From the NCBI RefSeq assembly GCF_023156505.1, contig NZ_JALNMJ010000003.1, positions 62,001-126,000 on the forward strand: DNA of 64,000 nucleotides. Direction: 5' to 3'. Within the stretch, counting starts at the first letter, position 1, and the number at the start of each line of letters is the position of its first letter. A model generated the notes under the pieces. The model was not told the origin of the DNA. It was given only the letters and a program-made list of their open reading frames with translations, and searched no databases. The stretch comes from Roseibium sediminicola (GTDB lineage Bacteria > Pseudomonadota > Alphaproteobacteria > Rhizobiales > Stappiaceae). The translations under genes and the position numbers were made by a program. Positions 35,762 to 43,362 of the stretch are shown here, piece by piece.

Positions 35762-36017
35762 AAAAAACACTACCCCTAAAAAATTGATCGTACGCCGGAC
35801 GCTGGAATGCGGGTATCCCATTGGTGCGACCGGTAAACGGCCATACACACCTTCAAAGCCCGGTACGTATGACTGTCAGATACGATCAATAGTTGTTTAC
35901 AGGGTGTATGCATTAAGTGCATGATCCAAATGGACTATGAGGGGCGATTTTCGCAGGTGACCGTCAGCGTTGCCTTGGCGGTATCGTTAAAAAACAACAG
36001 GATCCGCCGGGGGTGAT
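35762..36017 (-). other. Gap with possible leftward small RNA or 45-codon gene
   Basis: No established gene lies here. A 9-base perfect inverted repeat TTGATCGTA / TACGATCAA (35784-35792 and 35881-35889) flanks about 90 bases. On the minus strand an ATG at about 35912 opens a 45-codon frame that ends just before the terminator at 35761, without a clear ribosome site. With the leftward terminator this could be a small RNA or peptide gene. The plus-strand promoter of the LuxR gene must also be here. Confidence 0.3.
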
Positions 36018-37175
36018 GTGGTTGTTGCTGCGGAAAAATACATTCACCTGACGAATCTTGCAGTTTCGGCGGCCCTGGATCCGGATCGCTGGCAGGTGTT
36101 TCTCGATGAACTCGGGCAGGCCCTCGGGACCCGCGTCTGCACGCAACTGATCGGCTATGACCAGCTCACCAGGGCGGCGCCGCTGGCCTATTCGTCCGGC
36201 TATGATCCGGACATCCTCGAGCTTTATGAAAAGCACTATGCCGACAAGAACCCGTTTGCCGCGAATTTTTCCAAATGCGCGGTCGGGGAGGTCATCTCCA
36301 CATTTCAGCTGTGTCCGCCAGATGCTCTGAAAAAGACGGAGTTCTACGCGGATTTGCTGGCCCCGCTTGAGGATATCACCGGCGGCGGTGGCGCGATGCT
36401 GGCCTACGACGCGGACCGGATGTTCCTGATTGGAGGCAACATGCGCGCCAGGGACCGGGACAAATACGAAGATGACTGGCTCAGTCTCTGCGTCGGCCTG
36501 ACACCCGTCATACGTCAATCGCTTGAGGTCAACCGGACAATTTCAGGTCTTTCTTTCGAGAAGTGGGCCGCAGAGCAGCATTTTCTGGGAACCGGCACCG
36601 CCATCTTTGTGGTCGATCCGGACATGAGCATCCACTATGCCTGTGCGGAAGCGCAGTTGCTGCTGGACCGAGGAACCCTGGTCCGCAACGGCTTCGACCG
36701 CCGACTTGAATTCCGGTCTGAGACTATTCAGCAGGAGTTTTCCGCTTTCACCCGGTTCCAGTCCAGGGGCGAGCACGACATCTTCAAGAACTGGCGCTTT
36801 TCGGATCAGGACGGGCAGCAATGGACCTGCCGCACTTTGGCCCTGCGGCTCGCCGATCTCGATCGCACGCCTTTTGGCATTTTCATGGACAAATCCATTT
36901 CCGCGGTTCTAGTCGCACTGAAACCGGAGCGGAACCGGGTGTCTTTCGGCGACCATGTGCAAAGAGTTCTTGGTCTGAGCCAAGCCGAGGCCGCCACTGT
37001 GCTCAGGCTCGGGGACGGACTGACTCCGGCGGAAATCGCCAAAGACCGGCAGATCAGCGTGCATACGGCGCGAAACCAGATCAAGTCGGCGCTGTCCAAG
37101 ACCGGCAGTCGACGCCAGAGCGATCTGGTTCGCAAGGTGGAACAACTGCGTCTGCAGACCGAGTGGCCTTCATAG
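36018..37175 (+). CDS. LuxR-family transcriptional regulator
   Basis: A 385-residue protein with a large N-terminal sensor region (about 1-290, PAS-like in style, family unclear) and a C-terminal LuxR-type helix-turn-helix at about 315-375 (LSQAEAATVLRLGDGLTPAEIA, then SVHTARNQIKSALSKTG). No autoinducer synthase is nearby. The start is the GTG at 36018 after CCGGGGGTGAT. It lies between the MBL hydrolase and a membrane cyclase gene, both on the same strand, and might control them. Confidence 0.85.
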   Translation: MVVAAEKYIHLTNLAVSAALDPDRWQVFLDELGQALGTRVCTQLIGYDQLTRAAPLAYSSGYDPDILELYEKHYADKNPFAANFSKCAVGEVISTFQLCPPDALKKTEFYADLLAPLEDITGGGGAMLAYDADRMFLIGGNMRARDRDKYEDDWLSLCVGLTPVIRQSLEVNRTISGLSFEKWAAEQHFLGTGTAIFVVDPDMSIHYACAEAQLLLDRGTLVRNGFDRRLEFRSETIQQEFSAFTRFQSRGEHDIFKNWRFSDQDGQQWTCRTLALRLADLDRTPFGIFMDKSISAVLVALKPERNRVSFGDHVQRVLGLSQAEAATVLRLGDGLTPAEIAKDRQISVHTARNQIKSALSKTGSRRQSDLVRKVEQLRLQTEWPS

Positions 37176-37292
37176 ATACAACTGGGAACCCGCTCGCGGT
37201 TGCTCACTTCCGGTCACTTTCCGGTAGGCCGCTTGCGCAAACGCGCGCCGGCGTGGAAACTCCGCACACTCATTCTTTGCAGTGGCGTCGTG

Positions 37293-38648
37293 ATGGCTTC
37301 TTTTCTGAACAATGTGAAATACGTCCTGCGCGGCGGTCCGCCGGAAACCGGTCTTCCGGAGCGGATCCGCGATGACATCCGCGCCCGGGAGGCGTCTTCG
37401 GAGCGGTTGATCGGCTGGGTCCAGCTGGGCATTGTGCTGTTCTTTTCCACGCTTTACGCGATCGCGCCCCGCGCGGAGGGCTCTGCCGGGTTCAACTTCG
37501 TGCCGCTCGCCCTGGCGGCCTATTTCCTTTTCACGGTGCTCCGGCTGGTGCTGTCCTACCGGTTTGAGCTGCCGCAGTGGTATCTGTTGATCTCTATCTT
37601 TGTCGACATGAGCCTGCTGGTCGGACTGATCTTTTCCTTCCATATCCAGTATGACCAGCACCCGACCTTCTACTTAAAGACACCGACGCTGATGTATGTG
37701 TTCATCTTCATCGGCTTGAGGGCACTGCGTTTCGATCCGCGTTTCGTGCTGACGACCGGTCTGGTCGCGGTCGCCGGCTGGCTTGGCCTGGTCTTTTATG
37801 CGGTGATTGCCGACATGGACCGCATGCGGGTCACCCGCAACTATGTCGAATACCTGACCGGCAACACCATCCTGGTCGGTGCAGAACTGGACAAGACCAT
37901 GGTCATTCTGGCGGTCACGGTCATCCTGTCCGTGGCCCTTTACCGGGGGCGGTCCATGCTGTTCGAGGCCACCAGGGATCATGCCGCGGCCATGGATTTG
38001 AGCCGGTTTTTCTCGCCCGAAGTGGCCGCCTCCATCACAGGTGCGGACACCGAACTGCAGGCAGGTGAAGGCGTTCAGCGTGACGCCGCGATCCTTTATG
38101 CCGACATCCGCTCCTTCACGTCGACCTCGGCGACCCTGGCGCCGGAAACGGTGCTGGCCGTGCTGGCGGAATACCAGAACATGGCCGTCGAGGTGATCGT
38201 CGAGGAAGGCGGCCGCGTCGACAAGTTCCTGGGCGACGGCATCCTGGCAACCTTCGGCGCGGTTCACCCGTCCGAGACCTATGCCGCAGACGCGCTGCGG
38301 GCCGCTGCGCGCCTGGTTGAGAGCGCTGCCAACGAGCAGGCGCGGTTCAAAGCTGCCGGCTGGCCGGAGGAGCTTCGCATCGGCACTGCAGTGTCCGCCG
38401 GTCCGGTCACCGTCGGTGTGATCGGTTCGAAACGCAGGCTTGAATTCACGGTGATCGGCGATGCGGTCAACCGGGCTGCCAAACTTGAGGACGCCAACAA
38501 GATCCAGAAATCCAAGGCGCTGACCGACCGGACAACCTTCGAGCTGGCCTGTGCGCAAGGATACGCGGTGCCTTTGCTGGAATCGCGCCCGGCGGAAGCG
38601 GTCGCCGGCATGAAGACGCCGGTCGACCTGGTTGTCCTGGCCCGATAG
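37293..38648 (+). CDS. Membrane-bound class III adenylate/guanylate cyclase
   Basis: A 451-residue cyclase. About six membrane helices fill residues 35-235 with only short loops, unlike the CACHE-type cyclase at 7532. The catalytic domain (about 260-430) has both metal Asp residues, in ILYADIRSFT and DKFLGDGILATFG. The usual transition-state Arg in the NxxxR motif is Lys here (VNRAAKLE), so activity may be reduced. The ATG at 37293 is taken as start; an in-frame start at 37200 would add 31 residues. With the cNMP-binding and MBL proteins it could form a signalling set. Confidence 0.85.
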   Translation: MASFLNNVKYVLRGGPPETGLPERIRDDIRAREASSERLIGWVQLGIVLFFSTLYAIAPRAEGSAGFNFVPLALAAYFLFTVLRLVLSYRFELPQWYLLISIFVDMSLLVGLIFSFHIQYDQHPTFYLKTPTLMYVFIFIGLRALRFDPRFVLTTGLVAVAGWLGLVFYAVIADMDRMRVTRNYVEYLTGNTILVGAELDKTMVILAVTVILSVALYRGRSMLFEATRDHAAAMDLSRFFSPEVAASITGADTELQAGEGVQRDAAILYADIRSFTSTSATLAPETVLAVLAEYQNMAVEVIVEEGGRVDKFLGDGILATFGAVHPSETYAADALRAAARLVESAANEQARFKAAGWPEELRIGTAVSAGPVTVGVIGSKRRLEFTVIGDAVNRAAKLEDANKIQKSKALTDRTTFELACAQGYAVPLLESRPAEAVAGMKTPVDLVVLAR

Positions 38649-38805
38649 CAACCTGATCTGGCTCGGAGCAACGTCTCCTGTCTGCAACGCAGAATAACTT
38701 GACCAAAGCCTCGTTCTCGGTCACTTTGCCCTTCAAATTGACCTTTTCGTCAATAAAACAGATTAAATCCATTATTTTCAATGGATTGTGTCTTTGGAGG
38801 TAGAT

Positions 38806-39573
38806 GTGAAACTGGATTCTTCTCTTTCCGCCATTGTCACCGGCGGTGCTTCCGGGTTGGGCGCGGCGACGGCTCGCATGCTGGCTGCCGAAGGCGTCAA
38901 GGTTACTCTGTTCGACCGAAATGCCGATCAGGGCGCTGCAATCGCCTCTGAAATCGGCGGTGTCTTTGCCGATGTCGATGTCACGGACCAGGCCAGTGTG
39001 GAATCCGGTTTTGAAACGGCGCGCAGCGCCCATGGCCAGGAACGGATCCTGGTCAATTGCGCCGGCATCGCGCCGGTGGCCAAGACCACGTCGCGCGGCG
39101 AGCCGCATCCGATGGACATGTTCGAGAAGGTGATTGGCGTCAACCTGATCGGCTCCTTCCGCTGCCTGTCGATCGCGGCAACGGGCATGGCCGCCCTGGA
39201 TCCCGTCACTGCGGACGGTGGCCGCGGCGTAATCGTCTCCACTGCGTCCGTCGCCGCCTTCGACGGCCAGATCGGGCAGGTGGCTTACGCCGCTTCCAAG
39301 GCCGGGGTTGCTGGCATGACGCTGCCGGTGGCGCGAGACCTCTCCAAATCCGGCATCCGCGTGATGACCATAGCGCCGGGAATTTTTGAAACGCCGATGC
39401 TGTTGGGCCTTTCGCAGGAAGTGCAGGACTCCCTTGGCCAGCAGGTGCCGTTCCCCTCGCGTCTCGGCCGGGCAACGGAATATGCCCAGCTGGTCAGATC
39501 CATCTGCGAGAACGACATGCTCAATGGCGAAACCATTCGCCTGGACGGCGCCATCCGGATGGCCCCGCGCTGA
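38806..39573 (+). CDS. SDR-family dehydrogenase, 3-hydroxyacyl-CoA dehydrogenase type II-like
   Basis: A 255-residue short-chain dehydrogenase. The NAD-binding motif is TGGASGLG near residue 13, NCAGIAP follows, and the catalytic Ser-Tyr-Lys set is in STASVAAFDGQIGQVAYAASK. The C-terminal part (PGIFETPMLLGL, PFPSRLGRATEYAQLV) matches HSD17B10-type 3-hydroxyacyl-CoA dehydrogenases that act in branched-chain amino acid and fatty acid breakdown. The GTG at 38806 is chosen because GGAGG lies five bases upstream. A perfect hairpin follows the stop. Confidence 0.9.
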   Translation: MKLDSSLSAIVTGGASGLGAATARMLAAEGVKVTLFDRNADQGAAIASEIGGVFADVDVTDQASVESGFETARSAHGQERILVNCAGIAPVAKTTSRGEPHPMDMFEKVIGVNLIGSFRCLSIAATGMAALDPVTADGGRGVIVSTASVAAFDGQIGQVAYAASKAGVAGMTLPVARDLSKSGIRVMTIAPGIFETPMLLGLSQEVQDSLGQQVPFPSRLGRATEYAQLVRSICENDMLNGETIRLDGAIRMAPR

Positions 39574-39587
39574 CAAGGCACAACTGC

Positions 39588-39613
39588 CGGCGGCGCGGGT
39601 CAGCGCGCCGCCG
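39588..39613 (+). terminator. Hairpin terminator after SDR gene
   Basis: The arms CGGCGGCGCG (39588-39597) and CGCGCCGCCG (39604-39613) pair perfectly with a six-base loop and are followed by TTCTC. The stem is strong and the T-tract weak. It lies 15 bases after the SDR stop. Confidence 0.65.
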
Positions 39614-39730
39614 TTCTCGCCAAAGTCTTCCACAGACACACTTTTTCATACGCATGTGTTCATTTCCCGATTAAGCTGACGTCGCGGTGCTCAATGGAGC
39701 GGCGCAACCTTGACGATTGGGGAGAGATTT

Positions 39731-40225
39731 ATGGCTGAACACGTGCATGAACTGGCGCCGCATCATCTGCCGCCGTTCATACCGGCCTCGGATGGCAGCG
39801 ACTGGCTGATGTCGGTGATGCTGATCGCCCTGATCGTTGGTGTCATTCTGGCGGGCGTGTTCTACCTCCATCTTCATTCGATCCCGGAGCGACTGGCGCA
39901 CAAGCACGGACGCATGCAGTTCGAGCTGGTTGCCGTGCTGGGCCTGCTGGCACTGTTCACCCACAACAACATCTTCTGGGTGGCGGCGCTGTTGCTGGCC
40001 TTCATTCAGCTTCCCGACTTCTGGACGCCGCTGGAGTCGATCGCGCATTCGCTGAGCCGGATGGCGGGCACGGGTGGCGTCTCTTCCGAGACACTCGTGG
40101 AACACGACACGGAAGTTGAATTCGGTCTCGCCGAGGATCCGCCGGCGGGCGAAGACAAAACTGTTTCCTCTGAAGGCGCGACCCAGGCAACGGCCGCAGA
40201 CAGCGGGGAGAACAAACATGTTTGA
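39731..40225 (+). CDS. Small inner-membrane protein paired with HlyD adaptor
   Basis: A 164-residue protein with a His-rich N-terminus (AEHVHELAPHHLPP), two or three membrane helices (about 25-45, 63-78, 80-98) and an acidic, probably disordered C-terminal tail. I do not recognise a named family. GGGGAGAG precedes the ATG at 39731. The last eight bases overlap the HlyD-type gene, so the two are coupled and probably act together in the inner membrane. Confidence 0.7.
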   Translation: MAEHVHELAPHHLPPFIPASDGSDWLMSVMLIALIVGVILAGVFYLHLHSIPERLAHKHGRMQFELVAVLGLLALFTHNNIFWVAALLLAFIQLPDFWTPLESIAHSLSRMAGTGGVSSETLVEHDTEVEFGLAEDPPAGEDKTVSSEGATQATAADSGENKHV

Positions 40226-41459
40226 GCTCCTGTTCTGTTCGCTCCTCACCATCCTGCCGGACTTCCTGATCCGGCGTTTCGTCCAGGGCAAGCGTATCGG
40301 TCATGAGATCACGCTTTATTCGGTATGGTATGAGCTGCGCTACGGCATCGTTCTGTGCCTGATCCTGACCGTGTCCCTGATCACGCTGATTTTTTACTAC
40401 CACCCGACCGCGACCACGGCCGTGTCCACCTTCCGGACGGTGCCGATCCTTCCCGAAGGCTCCGGCCGCGTGGTCGAAACCTTTGTCCCGCGCGAACTCG
40501 AGGTCGAGGTCAAGGCGGGCGATCCGATCTTCAAGCTGGACGACACCCGCCAGCAAGCCGATGTGGTGACAGCCGAACAGCAGATCGTTGAAATCCAGGG
40601 TGAAATGGCCTTGGCACAAAGCGAGTTGGCTGTGGTGACCGCCCAGGTCGAGCAGGCGCAGGCATCTCTGAAACAGGCGCAGGACGAACTCGACACACGT
40701 CAGGAACTGTTTCAGCGCAATGCCAATGTGGTCAGCGAGCGCGACATCGAGAAGCTGCAGAACACAGTGGATGCGAGATCCGGCGGCTTGAGGGCGGCCG
40801 AGGCCAACCAGGAACTGGTCGAGACCAAGATCAACGTGTCGCTGCCGGCAAAGCTCAAGAGTGCCGAGGCCCGCTTGAACGAAGCGCAGGTGGAGCTGGA
40901 AAAGATGACCGTCTATGCCGGTGTCGACGGCACCATCAGCCAGTTTATTCTGCAAAAGGGTGACATCGTTAATCCATTCATGCGGCCGGCCGGCGTTTTG
41001 ATTCCCAAAGACACACAACGAGAGCGGATCATTGCCGGTTTTGGCCAGATCGAGGCGCAGGTGCTTAAGGAAGGGATGGTCGCGGAAGCCTTTTGCGGCG
41101 CCGTTCCCTTCACCATCATTCCGCTTGTGGTGACGGAAGTGCAGACCCAGATCGCTTCGGGCCAGGTCAGCACGGGTGGGCAACTCGTCGATACCAGCCA
41201 GTCCGTGAAACCGGCAACGATCACCACGATGCTGGAACCGCTCTACGAAGACGGGCTGGAGGATTTGCCACCCGGGGCCATCTGCATCGTCAATGCCTAT
41301 ACAAGCAATCACGACAGGCTGACATCGGGCGAACCGCTTTCAACCGGCGAGTTCATCTTCCTGCACGCGGTTGACACGGTCGGCCTCGTTCACGCCATGC
41401 TGCTGCGGCTGCAGGCACTGCTCTTCCCGGTAAAGACGCTGGTCTTGACGGGGCATTAG
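40218..41459 (+). CDS. HlyD-family membrane fusion protein (EmrA/YibH-like)
   Basis: A 413-residue adaptor anchored by an N-terminal membrane helix (about 43-63). The biotinyl-lipoyl half motifs flank a coiled-coil hairpin (about 110-225, rich in Gln, Ala and Glu), followed by DGTISQFILQKGDIV and a beta-barrel region. Such proteins bridge an inner-membrane pump to an outer-membrane channel. No pump gene (MFS, RND or ABC) is next to it, only the small membrane protein upstream. A clear terminator follows. Confidence 0.88.
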   Translation: MFELLFCSLLTILPDFLIRRFVQGKRIGHEITLYSVWYELRYGIVLCLILTVSLITLIFYYHPTATTAVSTFRTVPILPEGSGRVVETFVPRELEVEVKAGDPIFKLDDTRQQADVVTAEQQIVEIQGEMALAQSELAVVTAQVEQAQASLKQAQDELDTRQELFQRNANVVSERDIEKLQNTVDARSGGLRAAEANQELVETKINVSLPAKLKSAEARLNEAQVELEKMTVYAGVDGTISQFILQKGDIVNPFMRPAGVLIPKDTQRERIIAGFGQIEAQVLKEGMVAEAFCGAVPFTIIPLVVTEVQTQIASGQVSTGGQLVDTSQSVKPATITTMLEPLYEDGLEDLPPGAICIVNAYTSNHDRLTSGEPLSTGEFIFLHAVDTVGLVHAMLLRLQALLFPVKTLVLTGH

Positions 41460-41482
41460 GGCAATACGCGCTGCCGAATAAA

Positions 41483-41514
41483 AGAGCCCGGGTCTCGGCA
41501 CCCGGTCTCTTTTT
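41483..41514 (+). terminator. Intrinsic terminator after HlyD gene
   Basis: AGAGCCCGGGT (41483-41493) pairs with ACCCGGTCTCT (41500-41510) with one mismatch, followed by TTTTGTTT. It separates the HlyD gene from the convergent VOC gene. Confidence 0.85.
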
Positions 41515-41525
41515 GTTTGGCTGGC

Positions 41526-41915
41526 TCAGTCCGCGTAGCTGACCACCTCGAACTCGATGCCGTCATCGTCGTCGAAATAGAAGCGACGGCCGGGTTCGTA
41601 GTCGCCGTGATTGTGGGTTCTGTAGCCACCGGCCTTGATCCGGTCTTCGGTGGCATCGAGATCGTCGACCACCACGGCGACGTGATTGAGGCCTCCATGG
41701 GTATGATAGCTGACGGTGTCGGAGCGCTTCGGCGCTTCCGGCGGTGTGTAGGCGGCGATGTAGCTGGTGTCGTTGCCGATATGATAGGTCGTGCCGCCGT
41801 TCTTGGCGGCACCTTTCCAGCGCACCTTCCAGCCGAACCAGGTTTCCAGGCGTTTTGCGGTCGCCTCCGGATCGCTGACGGTGACGTTCACATGTTCCAG
41901 GAATGCGCTGCTCAT
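41526..41915 (-). CDS. VOC-family (glyoxalase/bleomycin-resistance-like) protein
   Basis: A 129-residue protein with the single-chain VOC layout: FLEHVNVTVSDPEATAKRLETWFGW at the N-terminus, GLNHVAVVVDDLDATEDRI in the middle and FYFDDDDGIEFEVV at the end. The metal ligands would be His, His and Glu. The ATG at 41915 is preceded by AAAGGA. It is divergent from soxR, with a consensus SoxR box between them, so it is probably induced by redox-cycling compounds. Confidence 0.88.
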   Translation of the reverse strand: MSSAFLEHVNVTVSDPEATAKRLETWFGWKVRWKGAAKNGGTTYHIGNDTSYIAAYTPPEAPKRSDTVSYHTHGGLNHVAVVVDDLDATEDRIKAGGYRTHNHGDYEPGRRFYFDDDDGIEFEVVSYAD

Positions 41916-41962
41916 TTGCTGTCCTTTCAAGGTTTGACCTTTGCTGGACACTGGAGATAATT

Positions 41963-41980
41963 CCTCAAGTATAGTTGAGG
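41963..41980. promoter_or_regulatory. SoxR box
   Basis: CCTCAAGTATAGTTGAGG keeps both CCTCAA and TTGAGG arms of the classic 18-base SoxR site, with ATAG in place of the usual TAAC centre. It lies between the divergent VOC and soxR genes and should be bound by the SoxR encoded next to it. Confidence 0.85.
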
Positions 41981-42002
41981 TCAAGGGGGAAAAGTCAAAA
42001 AG

Positions 42003-42485
42003 ATGAAAAAGCTTATGAAGGGGGGCGATCTTCTGACGATCGGAGACCTGGCGGAGCGGACCGGCCTTTCGGTCTCTGCGATCCGGTTCTACGAGGACAG
42101 GGGGCTGGTGCGCCCGAGCCGGAACGCCGGCGGCCAAAGGCGGTTTCTGCGGGCCGACATCCGGCGGCTCTCCTTCGTGCTTGTGGCGCAGGAATTCGGG
42201 TTTTCGATTGCAGAGATCGCGGAGCAGCTCAAACGCTTGCCGGAAGGCCGGGCACCGACCAAGGCGGACTGGACCAGGATCAGCCGGGAATTCAGATCCC
42301 ATCTCGACCAGCGGATTGCTCGCATGACGGCGCTTCGGGACAAGCTGGATTCATGCATCGGCTGCGGCTGCCTCTCACTGAAGTCCTGCCAGCTCTATAA
42401 TGCCGGCGACGCCGCGGCCAACAAGGGCCGCGGACCAAGGTATTTGCTTGGTGACCGGCCGGATCTCAAGGCTTCAGACACATGA
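42003..42485 (+). CDS. soxR: Redox-sensitive transcriptional activator SoxR
   Basis: A 160-residue MerR-family regulator. The helix-turn-helix is LTIGDLAERTGLSVSAIRFYEDRGLV, a coiled-coil dimer helix follows, and the [2Fe-2S] cluster motif CIGCGC...C (Cys 118, 121, 123 and 129) matches SoxR exactly. Oxidation of the cluster by redox-cycling drugs or pigments activates it. No soxS is present, as usual outside enterics. The likely target is the divergent VOC gene. Confidence 0.95.
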   Translation: MKKLMKGGDLLTIGDLAERTGLSVSAIRFYEDRGLVRPSRNAGGQRRFLRADIRRLSFVLVAQEFGFSIAEIAEQLKRLPEGRAPTKADWTRISREFRSHLDQRIARMTALRDKLDSCIGCGCLSLKSCQLYNAGDAAANKGRGPRYLLGDRPDLKASDT

Positions 42486-42605
42486 CTGCTCGCTTTTGAA
42501 AACGGAACAACGTCTTCCAATGCCTCCTTTGCATACGAACCAAATCAGCCCAGAACAGCAGGCAAGCCCGATTTGGGTCAGCATGATCAGCGTGAGGAGA
42601 TGAAA

Positions 42606-43217
42606 ATGACCGAAGGTGTCATCTATGGCCTTGGGGCCAAAGAAGAGGCCCCGCATATGATTGGATGTGCTCTGTTGGATGGTGATGTCAAAAAGATCGA
42701 ATATGTCGATACAACTTTTGACAGAGGGATCACTCCTTTGTTTGAAGCTGGCGAGCTGTATGGAGGCCGCGCAGTCAAGCCAGACCATGTTCCAACGCGT
42801 GCGCAGTGGGAAAGCAAGCGGTATCCCCCCTCTGATGTTGTGTACACGTACGAGATGTATTTGGTGTCCGATGCCTTCAAGGACATCATTGAACGCCATG
42901 AACCGGGCGTTCATCAGTTCTTTCCGGTCGAATTGCTCTACAAGGATGGGTCCTTCGCACGGCAGATGTACTTCTTTAACATCTGCACTCGCTTGGACGG
43001 GATGGACCGGGAACAGGCGACAGCTCAGCTCAAAAAAGGCATCGCATTTGAGCCGCGCACCGGAGAGTTTGTGTTCAGTCTGAAACAGATTGGCGATGCT
43101 CATGCCTGGGTCGACAAGCACGTGATCTATGGCGAGTTCCTTTCCAGTACCGTCGTCGATGAAATGAAACAACAGGGCTTGACGGGCACCGCTTTCAAAC
43201 CGTTCAAAGCTGTCTAG
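42606..43217 (+). CDS. Imm11-like (DUF1629) immunity protein, copy 1
   Basis: A 203-residue protein that looks like the Imm11/DUF1629 family of immunity proteins to polymorphic toxins, judged by the block VSDAFKDIIERHEPGVHQFFPVEL and the C-terminal VDKHVIYG region. The start is the second ATG (42606), six bases after GAGGAG. No toxin gene is adjacent. The frame is open upstream to 42486 and resembles a toxin C-terminal tail (see copy 2). Its immunity role is inferred from family only. Confidence 0.7.
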   Translation: MTEGVIYGLGAKEEAPHMIGCALLDGDVKKIEYVDTTFDRGITPLFEAGELYGGRAVKPDHVPTRAQWESKRYPPSDVVYTYEMYLVSDAFKDIIERHEPGVHQFFPVELLYKDGSFARQMYFFNICTRLDGMDREQATAQLKKGIAFEPRTGEFVFSLKQIGDAHAWVDKHVIYGEFLSSTVVDEMKQQGLTGTAFKPFKAV

Positions 43218-43248
43218 CGAAATTACATTTTTTTAGAAGGGTTTTCTG

Positions 43249-43332
43249 ATGGGTTACCTGGTTGATATTCCTGAACTAAATGCCTTCGCAAACGCACCAA
43301 ATCAGCCCGGAACCGCAGGCAAGCCCAACTAG
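43249..43332 (+). CDS. 27-codon frame, probable toxin C-terminal remnant
   Basis: An ATG at 43249, with AGAAGGG nine bases upstream, opens a 27-residue frame that ends NAPNQPGTAGKPN-stop, 30 bases before copy 2 of the Imm11-like gene. The Pro/Gly/Asn-rich end looks like the last residues of a polymorphic toxin. The matching position before copy 1 encodes a similar string (EPNQPRTAGKPD) without a stop. I read both as leftovers of toxin genes; a real small peptide is an alternative. Confidence 0.4.
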   Translation: MGYLVDIPELNAFANAPNQPGTAGKPN

Positions 43333-43362
43333 GGTCAGCATGATCAGCGTGAGGAGATGAAA

